From positions 1 through 12,984 of the forward strand of contig CATKHE010000208.1 in NCBI GenBank assembly GCA_949747935.1: a DNA stretch of 12,984 nt, in the 5' to 3' direction. This DNA is from an uncultured Eubacteriales bacterium (GTDB taxonomy: Bacteria; Bacillota_A; Clostridia; Oscillospirales; Oscillospiraceae). The notes beneath the pieces were generated by a model. That model searched no databases. It had not been told where the DNA came from and saw only the letters and a program-made list of their open reading frames with translations. Of this stretch, positions 1-8,516 are shown one piece after another (the stretch's first letter is position 1; each line of letters starts with the position of its first letter). Made by a program: the position numbers and the translations under genes.

Positions 1-43
1 AAAATTCAGGGGTGAGACGGTAACATCCCACGGTTCCACCCTG
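1..43 (-). terminator. T-box attenuator terminator
   Basis: On the minus strand CAGGGTG (37-43) can pair with CACCCCTG (7-14, one bulge), followed by AATTTT at 1-6, where the window ends. The 5' arm overlaps the T-box core, so the terminator and the antiterminator exclude each other, as expected for the family. The middle of the hairpin pairs poorly by eye. Confidence 0.65.
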
Positions 44-212
44 CTTACGGCTCTGGCCGTCGCTCGTGTCCTCGGTAACGGGAGGTCCCGGCCCGGTCGT
101 CCCGGACGGCTCCGGAGTGGTACTGGCCGGCTTCCCCACAGGGCGCTTTCACCACAGGACGCCCCTCTCTGCGTGCTTTTGCAGGCCGCTTCTCCATCAA
201 AGCCATTTTAAC
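1..212 (-). promoter_or_regulatory. T-box leader RNA, predicted threonine-specific
   Basis: Read on the minus strand, this is a T-box riboswitch that senses uncharged tRNA and controls a gene beyond the left edge. The distal part of stem I is visible at about 140-174: an AGAGAG element, then a GGGCG/CGCCC helix capped by a loop containing GGTGAAAG. The specifier region follows. Lined up with the known B. subtilis glyQS leader (specifier, A, then pyrimidines and a GAGC end), the specifier triplet is ACC at 119-121, a threonine codon. The T-box core AGGGTGGAACC lies at 32-42. Its variable base (position 35) is A, which pairs with a tRNA discriminator U. That suits tRNA-Thr of Firmicutes and argues against the overlapping TAC (Tyr) reading, which needs a discriminator A. 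The regulated gene is probably thrS or another threonine gene; this is inference because it is not in the window. Confidence 0.85.
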
Positions 213-218
213 AGTGAC

Positions 219-247
219 ATAATATCACCGGCTGGGAGAAATGTCAA
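219..247 (-). promoter_or_regulatory. Sigma-A promoter of the T-box leader
   Basis: The minus strand reads TTGACA (242-247), a 17-base spacer, then TATTAT (219-224). Transcription should start near 212, just upstream of stem I. The -35 box lies 15 bases beyond the hlyIII stop codon, and no separate terminator for hlyIII is visible, so hlyIII transcripts probably run into this leader. Confidence 0.8.
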
Positions 248-262
248 GAGGGATGTGCCGCC

Positions 263-994
263 TTACAGCCGGAGTACAATCCGGTACATCATGACGAAGT
301 GGGCCACACTGCCCAGGAGGATAAACACGTGGAAGATTTCGTGGCAGCCAAAGCGGGGATTATTCCGTCCGGGCCACTTGACGGCGTAGAGTACGCCGCC
401 CACCGTGTACAGCAGTCCGCCGGCCAACAGCCAGAAGAAACCCTCGCCGGGCAGGACACGGTAAATGGGGACAATGGCAAAAATAGCCAGCCAGCCCATG
501 AAGAGGTAGATGGCGCTGGTAAGCCACCGGGGAATGGACAGCTTGGCGATGGTGAGAACGCTGCCGGCGGCGGCCAGGATCCACACGGCGGCAACCAGGG
601 GGATGCCGCCCTCGTCCCGCAGGGCGGTGAGGCACAGCGGGGTGTAGCTGCCGGCGATGAGCAGGTAGATGGAGCAGTGATCATATTTCCGCAAAGCCAG
701 CCGTCCGGGGACGGAGACGCTGAGACAGTGATACAGGGTGCTGGCGGTGTAGAGGCAGATCATGGACAGGCCATAGACGGAAAACAGCCCGAACAGCAGC
801 CATTTGTCCAGGGCCGCGGACCGAATCAGCAGAGCTGTGGTGCCGGCCAGGGCCAGAACGGCGCCTGCGCCGTGGGTAATGGCCGACCAGGGCCGCAGGC
901 CGTCGTAGGGGTCGCGGACCTCGCTTTGCCGGCGGGGCCGGGGAACGGCGGCGGGGGGGAGGATGGGGTTGGCAGCTATGGTATGGGTGCGCAT
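263..994 (-). CDS. Hemolysin III family (PAQR-type) membrane protein
   Basis: Predicted 243-residue integral membrane protein of the hemolysin III/YqfA branch of the PAQR superfamily, with about seven transmembrane helices starting near residue 38. Family motifs are present in order: WSAITHG with S37 and H41, LYH with H89, the KYDHCSIYLLIAGSYTP block around D105-H106 (residues 103-119), and the C-terminal HEIFH (H218, H222) plus H232, which together should form the metal site. Bacterial members are implicated in membrane homeostasis; haemolysis is known for only a few, so the name should not be read as a toxin call. The start at 994 is chosen because AAAGGAG lies 8 to 14 bases upstream; an in-frame ATG at 1096 has no such site and falls inside a palindrome. 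The gene appears to be monocistronic or to read through into the T-box unit. Confidence 0.9.
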   Translation of the reverse strand: MRTHTIAANPILPPAAVPRPRRQSEVRDPYDGLRPWSAITHGAGAVLALAGTTALLIRSAALDKWLLFGLFSVYGLSMICLYTASTLYHCLSVSVPGRLALRKYDHCSIYLLIAGSYTPLCLTALRDEGGIPLVAAVWILAAAGSVLTIAKLSIPRWLTSAIYLFMGWLAIFAIVPIYRVLPGEGFFWLLAGGLLYTVGGVLYAVKWPGRNNPRFGCHEIFHVFILLGSVAHFVMMYRIVLRL

Positions 995-1176
995 AGGACA
1001 CACTCCTTTCCAGAGGGACGTCGGCGTTAATATTCTTCTATAGCATTCTTCAAAAATCGCAGCACCTGTGGGGAGGTATACCATCCGCCCGCACAATCAT
1101 GCAGGGTATGTCGTGATCGCGGGCGTGTCATACCTGTCCCTACAGGTTTCTGTCAGCAATTCTGCACATTGCTATC
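995..1176 (-). promoter_or_regulatory. Long 5' leader of the hemolysin III gene
   Basis: About 180 untranslated bases separate the predicted transcription start (near 1176) from the ATG. From 5' to 3' the leader holds a small hairpin (AGCAAT, 7-base loop, ATTGCT), then the large palindrome at 1064-1147, then an AT-rich stretch and the ribosome binding site. I recognise no known riboswitch class in it. Together with the bactofilin terminator and the AT-rich spacer at about 1212-1260, this accounts for the 307 bases between the two genes. Confidence 0.5.
1064..1147. repeat. 84-base imperfect palindrome, possible REP/MITE-like element
   Basis: Two 29-base arms (1064-1092 and 1119-1147) are imperfect inverted copies. 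Matching blocks, outer to inner, are ACCTGT with ACAGGT, GGGA with TCCC, GGTAT with ATACC and CGCCCGC with GCGGGCG, with small offsets between them. The 26-base centre can pair a little further. The element lies between the hlyIII promoter and its start codon. It could be an intergenic repeat of the REP or MITE kind, or a structured leader element; no second copy is seen in this window. Confidence 0.6.
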
Positions 1177-1182
1177 AATGAC

Positions 1183-1211
1183 AGTATATCCTATCCTGCG
1201 GAAAATATCAA
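1183..1211 (-). promoter_or_regulatory. Sigma-A promoter of the hemolysin III gene
   Basis: The minus strand reads TTGATA (1206-1211), 17 bases, TATACT (1183-1188). It predicts a transcript start near 1176 and hence the long leader. No competing promoter closer to the ATG was seen. Confidence 0.7.
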
Positions 1212-1262
1212 TATGAAATATGACCAAATATAATATTGAAAATTATATTTAAGAAAAAAGAC

Positions 1263-1295
1263 AAAAAAACGGTCCGGAGCAAACACTCCGGACCG
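1263..1295 (-). terminator. Terminator of the bactofilin gene
   Basis: A near-perfect GC-rich hairpin, CGGTCCGGAG with CTCCGGACCG and a 6-base loop (1270-1295), is followed on the minus strand by seven T residues (1263-1269). It begins 6 bases past the bactofilin stop codon. Confidence 0.93.
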
Positions 1296-1301
1296 CTGAA
1301 A

Positions 1302-1802
1302 TTATACCTCGTCTGTGTTGAGGTCGAAGGAGGTGCTGTCCGCTGTCATCTCAGAGGGCTGGACCTCATAGGGGCGCTCGGGGGGAACCAGCATTTTGCT
1401 GCTGCCGTCCAGCCGCCCGTTTTCCACCACCAGGGAACAGGTGGACACGTCGCCGTGAATACTGCCCGTGCGCTCCAGACACAGGTGGTCCCGGGCGGTG
1501 ATGCTGCCCTGAACCTCGCCGGCCACCCGCACCGAGTCGGCGGTAATGGGGCCCTGGACAAATCCGGTGGTGGTGACGGTGACCGAGCCCTTCAGCTTGA
1601 TCTCGCCCTCCAGCCGGCCCTCGATTTGAACAATGCCTTCGCCCTGGACTACGCCGGTAAAGGTGACTCCCTTGGCAATGATGGTGTTGTCCTGAGGCTT
1701 GGGCAGGGGGGGAAGGGAATCAAACGCATCCTCGAAGGCCTCTTCCTCGAAAGCGGGGCCGGCGGAAGGTTCCGGCCTGGTTGATCCTCCGAAAAAACCC
1801 AT
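1302..1802 (-). CDS. Bactofilin (polymer-forming cytoskeletal protein)
   Basis: A 166-residue protein with the bactofilin/DUF583 architecture. A disordered, acidic and proline-rich N-terminus (about 1-38) precedes a right-handed beta-helix core (about 39-140) of short repeating strands rich in V, G, I and T, such as GVVQGEGIVQIEGRLEGEI and GSVTVTTTGFVQGPITA. An acidic tail follows. Bactofilins polymerise without nucleotide into filaments that scaffold cell-shape or envelope functions, and Bacillus uses two of them for flagellar assembly. No transmembrane segment is visible. The start at 1802 is preceded by a GGAG site. No peptidase or other known bactofilin partner lies next to it, so its cellular job cannot be narrowed. 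Confidence 0.9.
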   Translation of the reverse strand: MGFFGGSTRPEPSAGPAFEEEAFEDAFDSLPPLPKPQDNTIIAKGVTFTGVVQGEGIVQIEGRLEGEIKLKGSVTVTTTGFVQGPITADSVRVAGEVQGSITARDHLCLERTGSIHGDVSTCSLVVENGRLDGSSKMLVPPERPYEVQPSEMTADSTSFDLNTDEV

Positions 1803-1874
1803 AATTGATCGCTCCTTACTTTAAATTATCAGTGTGCCGGCTTGGCGCCGGAGGCTGTTTGAGACTTCTTTAGA

Positions 1875-1903
1875 ATTATAACAAACTTTATCAAGGTGCG
1901 CAA
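1875..1903 (-). promoter_or_regulatory. Promoter of the bactofilin gene
   Basis: The minus strand shows a perfect TATAAT (1875-1880) with a weak TTGCGC (1898-1903) 17 bases upstream. The start would be near 1868. The leader contains a small hairpin, CCGGC with GCCGG at 1837-1851. Confidence 0.6.
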
Positions 1904-1951
1904 GTGGAAAAACGCTGAAATACCGGGTTTCCCGGCTCGAAATAAAAAGCG

Positions 1952-1979
1952 GTGACAAATTGAAAAAAAGGCGTATAAT
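1952..1979 (+). promoter_or_regulatory. Promoter of the debranching enzyme gene
   Basis: GTGACA (1952-1957), a 16-base A-rich spacer and TATAAT (1974-1979) lie 36 bases before the ATG. It is back-to-back with the bactofilin promoter. A strong AAGGAGGA site at 2001-2008 serves the start at 2016. Confidence 0.7.
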
Positions 1980-2015
1980 GGAGACGGTATTATTTAGTAT
2001 AAGGAGGATCGAACC

Positions 2016-4121
<2,106 letters not shown>

Positions 4122-4125
4122 TGCG

Positions 4126-4170
4126 TCCCCGCCCGCTGCGTGAACCGCGGCGGGCGGGGATTCCTGTTTT
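4126..4170 (+). terminator. Terminator of the debranching enzyme gene
   Basis: An 11-base-pair perfect stem, TCCCCGCCCGC (4126-4136) with its complement at 4150-4160, begins 5 bases past the stop codon. It is followed by TTCCTGTTTT, an interrupted U tract. Confidence 0.85.
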
Positions 4171-4173
4171 CCG

Positions 4174-4202
4174 GCATATTCCCCCGCCGCCCCTCATAGA
4201 CT
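4174..4202 (+). promoter_or_regulatory. Sigma-E-like (mother-cell) promoter of spoIIP
   Basis: GCATATT (4174-4180), a 14-base spacer and CATAGACT (4195-4202) match the Bacillus sigma-E consensus (KMATATT, about 14 bases, CATACAnT) at every defined position but one (G for C). The predicted start, near 4209, leaves about 35 bases to the ATG. No sigma-A-like pair is evident in this interval. spoIIP belongs to the sigma-E regulon in B. subtilis, so motif and gene support each other. Confidence 0.75.
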
Positions 4203-4244
4203 GGGTATAACAGCGGTTTCTTACGCAGGATAAGGAGTGATACT

Positions 4245-5414
4245 ATGGCGGACAAGGGGACAGGCCGGTGGGTGCGGGCCCTGCGGCGGGGGGTGGCCCT
4301 GGGGCTGGCGCTGGCGGCCCTTTGGGGCGTGAGCCTGACGGCGGACCTGAGAGGCGTGGGGGAGCGGCTGACCGCCCTGGGGGAGCGGCCCGGTCTGGCG
4401 GTCTCCCTGATGGCGGCGCAGTTGGGGGAACTGCCCGGCCGGGAGCGGGGGCTGACAGGCTGGGGCCGGCTGCTGCTGGAGGGCTCCCCCCTGCTGGCCG
4501 GAGGGGAGGAGGCGGTGCTGGAGCGCCGCCGGACTCGGGTGGAGCCAGATCTGTCCGACTCCGACAGCCCCGACCGGCTGGACCAGGAGGACACCGAGCC
4601 CCCAGATCTCCAGCCCTCCACCGGGGAGGAGGGCATTGTGGAGATGACAGGCCGGGGCAAGGAGGGCAGCGCCTATCTCCGGGACGGCGGGGTCTATGTC
4701 TATAACCGTACCGGACTGGAGCTGGATTCCTCCCTGCTCCAGGAGGGGACGGTGGACGTCCCCCTGGGGGAGGGCCCGCAGATTCTCATTGTTCACACCC
4801 ACGGCAGCGAGGCCTACTCCATGACCGACGGGGATACTTATGAGGAGAGCGATCCCTACCGCACCACCGACTGCGCCCACAACGTGGTCCGGGTGGGGGA
4901 GGAGATGGCCACCGTCTTCCGGACCTATGGCTTTCAGGTGATCCACGACGCCACCCTGTGCGACTACCCCGCCTATAACGGGGCCTATGACCGCTCCAAG
5001 GCGCTGGTGGAGCAGTGGCTGGAAAAATATCCCACAATACGGGTGGTACTGGACGTCCACCGGGACGCCCTGGTGGGGAGCGAAGGGGAGATCTACAAAA
5101 TGGTGTCCGAGGAGGCGGGGGAGAAGGTGGCCCAAGTGATGATGGTGCTGGGCACCGGCGCCGGAGGGGCGGAGCACCCCCGCTGGCGGGACAATTTGGC
5201 CTTTGCGCTCAGGCTCCAGCGGAACCTGGTGAAGGGCTATGCAAGTCTGGCCCGGCCCACCGTCCTGCGCAAGAGCCGGTACAACCAGCAGCTCTGCCCC
5301 GGCTATATCCTGGTGGAGGTGGGAGGACACGGCAATACTCTCTCTGAGGCCATCGCCGGTGGACGTCTCTGGGCCGACAATGTGGCAAGAACTCTGTTGG
5401 AAATGAAGCAGTGA
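4245..5414 (+). CDS. spoIIP: Stage II sporulation protein P (peptidoglycan amidase)
   Basis: A 389-residue membrane-anchored N-acetylmuramoyl-L-alanine amidase that works with SpoIID (glycan cleavage) and SpoIIM at the engulfing membrane during endospore formation. One transmembrane helix (about residues 16-34) follows a basic N-terminus. A variable acidic linker (about 35-175) precedes the catalytic domain. Family signatures are IVHTHGSEAY (H184, H186, E189), the DVHRD block (H272) and VEVGGHGN (E358), which include the expected zinc ligands and catalytic glutamate. The start at 4245 has AAGGAG 8 bases upstream. In Bacillus spoIIP follows gpr; here it stands alone behind glgX with a sigma-E-like promoter, so this is a rearranged but apparently functional locus. 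It is strong evidence that the host sporulates or descends from spore formers. Confidence 0.95.
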   Translation: MADKGTGRWVRALRRGVALGLALAALWGVSLTADLRGVGERLTALGERPGLAVSLMAAQLGELPGRERGLTGWGRLLLEGSPLLAGGEEAVLERRRTRVEPDLSDSDSPDRLDQEDTEPPDLQPSTGEEGIVEMTGRGKEGSAYLRDGGVYVYNRTGLELDSSLLQEGTVDVPLGEGPQILIVHTHGSEAYSMTDGDTYEESDPYRTTDCAHNVVRVGEEMATVFRTYGFQVIHDATLCDYPAYNGAYDRSKALVEQWLEKYPTIRVVLDVHRDALVGSEGEIYKMVSEEAGEKVAQVMMVLGTGAGGAEHPRWRDNLAFALRLQRNLVKGYASLARPTVLRKSRYNQQLCPGYILVEVGGHGNTLSEAIAGGRLWADNVARTLLEMKQ

Positions 5415-5420
5415 AAGCAG

Positions 5421-5456
5421 GCCGGCAGGAAAGCAGCGCCTTCCTGCCGGCTGTTT
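5421..5456. terminator. Terminator hairpin between convergent spoIIP and tctA
   Basis: A perfect 11-base-pair stem, GCCGGCAGGAA (5421-5431) with its complement at 5441-5451, is followed on the plus strand by TGTTTGCTC and on the minus strand by CTGCTTTCAC. Both U tracts are weak. It starts 6 bases after the spoIIP stop and may serve both convergent units. Confidence 0.75.
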
Positions 5457-5457
5457 G

Positions 5458-5481
5458 CTCCCCCTGGTGGGGAGAATTTTT
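5458..5481 (+). terminator. Second terminator for spoIIP
   Basis: CTCCCC, a 5-base loop and GGGGAG (5458-5474) are followed by AATTTTT. With the hairpin just before it, this forms a tandem stop that protects the convergent transporter operon from read-through. Confidence 0.65.
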
Positions 5482-5482
5482 G

Positions 5483-6976
5483 TTATTTCCCGTCTGCGGT
5501 GCCGGCTTTTTTATGCTTCAGCAGTTTCTTCACGATAGGATAGCCGATTGAAAAAACGATGCACAGAATGAGAATGATGCTGATGGGGCTTTTGACAAAG
5601 ATTTTCGCTCCTCCAATGCGGAGGGCCTGATGAAAGGAGGTTTCTGCGATAGGTCCCAGAATCAGCCCTAAAATCAGGCCCAGGCTGGAAAAATGGTAGC
5701 GTTTCATCCCATAACCCACAAAGCCAAAGATGACGGCGCAGATGATGTCCTGCCATTGCGTCTGAATGGCGAAGGCACCGACCACGCAGAGAACCATGAC
5801 AGAAGGTGCAAGTATGCTGGTGGGGATGATGGTGATGCGGCTGATATATCCGCCGCCGAGAATGCCAATGACAAGCATGTAGGTGTTAATAAAAAACAGT
5901 GCCCACATAATTGCGTATACGTACTGAGCGTCATGGCTGAATATCTCCGGTCCGGGGACAATGCCCTGAATGGTCAGCGCGCCAAGCACAATTGCCATAA
6001 CGGAACTGCCAGGAATGCCGAGAGTCAGGGTGGGCATTAAAGCGGTGGCGGTAACGGCGTTGTTGGCGCATTCCGGGGCGATGACGCCCTCCGGTTCGCC
6101 CTGGCCGAAGGTCTCAGGGTGCTTGGAGCTGTTGGCGGTCACCATATAGGACATAAACGCCGCCGTTGTGACGCCCAGCGCTGGCATGGCGCCAATCACC
6201 GCGCCAATGGCAGAGGAACGGATGAGATTTACCGGATGTCTGAGGGCAATTCTGCACCCCTTGAGCACATTGGAAATTTTGCCGGCATTGAGCACCTCGG
6301 AGACCGAGGAATTCCCGCGGCTCATCAGGGAGATCATTTCCGATATGGCAAAGAGGCCAATCATCACAATGATGGACGACAGACCGTCCGACATATAAAT
6401 GCTTCCAAATGTGAACCGTTTAAAACCGTTCATCACGTCGATTCCAATAAAGCTGAGCATCAGCCCGACGCCGCAGGAGATCAGTCCCTTGAGAAGCTTG
6501 TCCTCCCCCATCGCTCCGATGATGGTGAGACTCAGCACCGCGATCAGAAAGGATTCCGCCGGTCCGAATTTCAGTACCAGCTGGGCGATCAGAGGCGTAA
6601 CTGTGAAGAGCAGAATCGCACCCACAATGCCCCCAACAAAGGACGACATGGTGGAGAGCCCCAGGGCGATATCCCCTTTCCCCTGCTTAGCCAGGGGGTA
6701 GCCGTCATAAACAGTGGCGCCGCTGGCGGGGGTGCCGGGGGTGTTCAGCAGGATTGCGGAGATGGAACCGCCGTAAGTCGCGCCGCAGTAGAGAGACATG
6801 AGCAGAATGATGGCGCTGTCCGCCGGCCAGCCGAAGGTCAGCGGCAGGGCCAGGGTCATGGCGACATTTGCGCCTAAGCCCGGCAGAGCGCCGATTATCA
6901 TGCCGATCAGTGTGCCGAGGATCCCAAGGAGAATATTATTAGGCGCTGCGGCGAGCAGCAGACCCTGTATAGACAT
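5483..6976 (-). CDS. tctA: Tripartite tricarboxylate transporter, large permease TctA
   Basis: A 497-residue polytopic membrane protein, the large channel subunit of the TTT family, predicted to drive sodium- or proton-coupled uptake of the carboxylate delivered by TctC. It has the TctA repeat with two proline-glycine motifs, GALPGLGANVAM (29-40) and GAMPALG (262-268), the GEPEGVIAPECANNA signature (293-307) and LTLGIPGSS (317-325). About eleven to twelve hydrophobic helices are apparent. The start at 6976 is preceded by AAAAGGAGG; an ATG at 7024 would overlap tctB and lacks a site. It is the last gene of the operon, 16 bases after tctB. TTT systems are most abundant in Proteobacteria, so an intact set in a spore former is notable. 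Confidence 0.95.
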   Translation of the reverse strand: MSIQGLLLAAAPNNILLGILGTLIGMIIGALPGLGANVAMTLALPLTFGWPADSAIILLMSLYCGATYGGSISAILLNTPGTPASGATVYDGYPLAKQGKGDIALGLSTMSSFVGGIVGAILLFTVTPLIAQLVLKFGPAESFLIAVLSLTIIGAMGEDKLLKGLISCGVGLMLSFIGIDVMNGFKRFTFGSIYMSDGLSSIIVMIGLFAISEMISLMSRGNSSVSEVLNAGKISNVLKGCRIALRHPVNLIRSSAIGAVIGAMPALGVTTAAFMSYMVTANSSKHPETFGQGEPEGVIAPECANNAVTATALMPTLTLGIPGSSVMAIVLGALTIQGIVPGPEIFSHDAQYVYAIMWALFFINTYMLVIGILGGGYISRITIIPTSILAPSVMVLCVVGAFAIQTQWQDIICAVIFGFVGYGMKRYHFSSLGLILGLILGPIAETSFHQALRIGGAKIFVKSPISIILILCIVFSIGYPIVKKLLKHKKAGTADGK

Positions 6977-6992
6977 GAACCTACGCCTCCTT

Positions 6993-7439
6993 TTAGAACA
7001 ACAGACCTTTGGGCATGTTGACATACATCAGGAGATGGAACAGCCCATAGATGAATCCGATCATGCCGGCGCTGACAAGGACAATGACAAGCTTTTTGCG
7101 GTAACCGAAGAGATAGATGCTGGCACAGAGATAGAGCAGGGTGGCCGTATAGTAGCCGAGCAGGAAAATGAGCGCGGCATAGACCACCAGGGAAGCGCTG
7201 GCAAGCAGGAAGCTTCTGCCGCTCCCAACTGGCTCTTCCTGCGTGTTTTGGAGGCTGCGGAGGCTGCGCACTGAGGCTCCGAGCTGTAAAAAGCACAGGA
7301 TGGCGGTCAAAGCGGAGACAATGCGGGGGAACAGGCTGGAGGTCCCCTTAAAGCCGCCGGCGGTCAGGAATACATAGATACACAGAATAATCAGTATGCC
7401 GACAACAAAGATTTCTTCCAGACATTTTTGCTTCTTCAT
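6993..7439 (-). CDS. tctB: Tripartite tricarboxylate transporter, small subunit TctB
   Basis: A 148-residue membrane protein with four predicted helices (first about residues 10-28). These small TctB subunits are poorly conserved, so the call rests on size, topology and its position between tctC and tctA. It is needed with TctA for transport, though its exact role is unknown. The start at 7439 has GGAGGG 11 bases upstream, and the gap to tctC is 36 bases. Confidence 0.88.
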   Translation of the reverse strand: MKKQKCLEEIFVVGILIILCIYVFLTAGGFKGTSSLFPRIVSALTAILCFLQLGASVRSLRSLQNTQEEPVGSGRSFLLASASLVVYAALIFLLGYYTATLLYLCASIYLFGYRKKLVIVLVSAGMIGFIYGLFHLLMYVNMPKGLLF

Positions 7440-7475
7440 TTGTGTCTCTCCCTCCTGCGGGAATCTGACCGCCCC

Positions 7476-8495
7476 TTATTGGAGCAGATCGGCGATCTCC
7501 GCTGTGGAATCGTAGGTCTCCTGGGCGAAGCTGCGGTAATCGTCTCCGGAGAGGGTGTGCCAGGTGGAGCCGCTGCTTTCGCCGTAGCTGATCATGCCAT
7601 CAGACTCCATCGCTGAATCGAGCGCCGTGATTAAGGCGTCTTTGATGTGGTCAGGCAGATTGGGAGGAGCCACAAAGCCACGGGCGTTAGCCGCAATCAC
7701 GCCCTCATAGCCCAGCTCCGCAAAGGTTGGAACCTCTGGCAGGAGAGGTGAGCGCTCCGGGCCGCAGACGGCCAGGACCACAGCGTCGCCGGACTCCACC
7801 AGCGGAGCGACGGAGACACAGTCAATAGCCCACAGATCGACATGATCGCCAAGAAAAGCGGCCTTTGCGGCGGCGGTCCCCTCAAAGGGAACGTCGTTGA
7901 GATCAATGTTCAAAGCGTTTTCCACAAGCAGGGTCTGAATATGTCCGGAGGTGCCGATACCGGAGTGGGCAATGGTCAGCTCACCGCTGCCGGCACGCTC
8001 AACCAGGTCGTCGAGACTCTGCATACCGCCGCCAGGGCGTGCCGCGATACAGCGGAACTCAGCGGAAACACTGCGGAGATAGGTAAAATCCATAGCTTTA
8101 TAATCCACGTCATCGGTAAATTCCTTGGTGATCGCCGCGGGATTGCTGATATAAAGCAGAGTATATCCATCCGGCTCAGCGTTGTATACCTTGCTGAAAG
8201 CGGCCACGCCGCCGCCAGTGGTGAGATAATCGGTGATAACCGCCTGGCCAAGGGCCGCTTCAAGGGCGGGCTGCATGGCCTTGACCTCAAGGTCGCCCGC
8301 GCCGCCGGCCTTGTAGGGGTTGATGATTGTGATGGGCTTTTCCGCTTTCCATTGGGTAGAAACGGAAGGCGCGCCGCTGTTGGAGGAAGGGCTGCCGCCC
8401 GGCTCACTCCCGTTTGAGGGAGCGCCCGGAGAACCACATGCTGTGAGGCCCAGGACCATAGCTGCGGACAAAACGATTGCATAAAATTTTTTCAT
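7476..8495 (-). CDS. tctC: Tripartite tricarboxylate transporter substrate-binding lipoprotein (TctC/Bug family)
   Basis: A 339-residue secreted binding protein. A type II signal peptide (1-19) ends in the lipobox LTAC, so C20 should be lipidated and anchor the protein to the outer face of the membrane, as expected in a Gram-positive. A Gly/Ser/Pro/Asn linker (about 21-47) precedes the two-lobed domain. The ligand loop of the Bug family is seen in ITIINPYKAGGAGD (about 54-67) and the conserved EPDGYTLLY. Bug proteins bind citrate-like and dicarboxylic acids, often held by water-bridged carboxylates, so the ligand cannot be read from sequence. The start at 8495 has AGGAGG 6 bases upstream, and the gene sits 21 bases after the lyase gene. 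Confidence 0.93.
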   Translation of the reverse strand: MKKFYAIVLSAAMVLGLTACGSPGAPSNGSEPGGSPSSNSGAPSVSTQWKAEKPITIINPYKAGGAGDLEVKAMQPALEAALGQAVITDYLTTGGGVAAFSKVYNAEPDGYTLLYISNPAAITKEFTDDVDYKAMDFTYLRSVSAEFRCIAARPGGGMQSLDDLVERAGSGELTIAHSGIGTSGHIQTLLVENALNIDLNDVPFEGTAAAKAAFLGDHVDLWAIDCVSVAPLVESGDAVVLAVCGPERSPLLPEVPTFAELGYEGVIAANARGFVAPPNLPDHIKDALITALDSAMESDGMISYGESSGSTWHTLSGDDYRSFAQETYDSTAEIADLLQ

Positions 8496-8516
8496 AATAT
8501 ACCTCCTGATGATAAG

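Noticed and set aside
118..124. Tyr (TAC) or Ser (AGT) specifier in the T-box
   Set aside because: The variable T-box base A requires a discriminator U, which does not fit tRNA-Tyr or tRNA-Ser, and alignment to the glyQS leader places ACC in the specifier position.
263..1096. Longer hemolysin III protein starting at 1096
   Set aside because: No ribosome binding site, start lies in the palindrome, and the extra residues are not part of the family; ATG at 994 has AAAGGAG.
5483..7024. Longer TctA starting at 7024
   Set aside because: It would overlap tctB and adds a cysteine- and arginine-rich N-terminus with no ribosome binding site.
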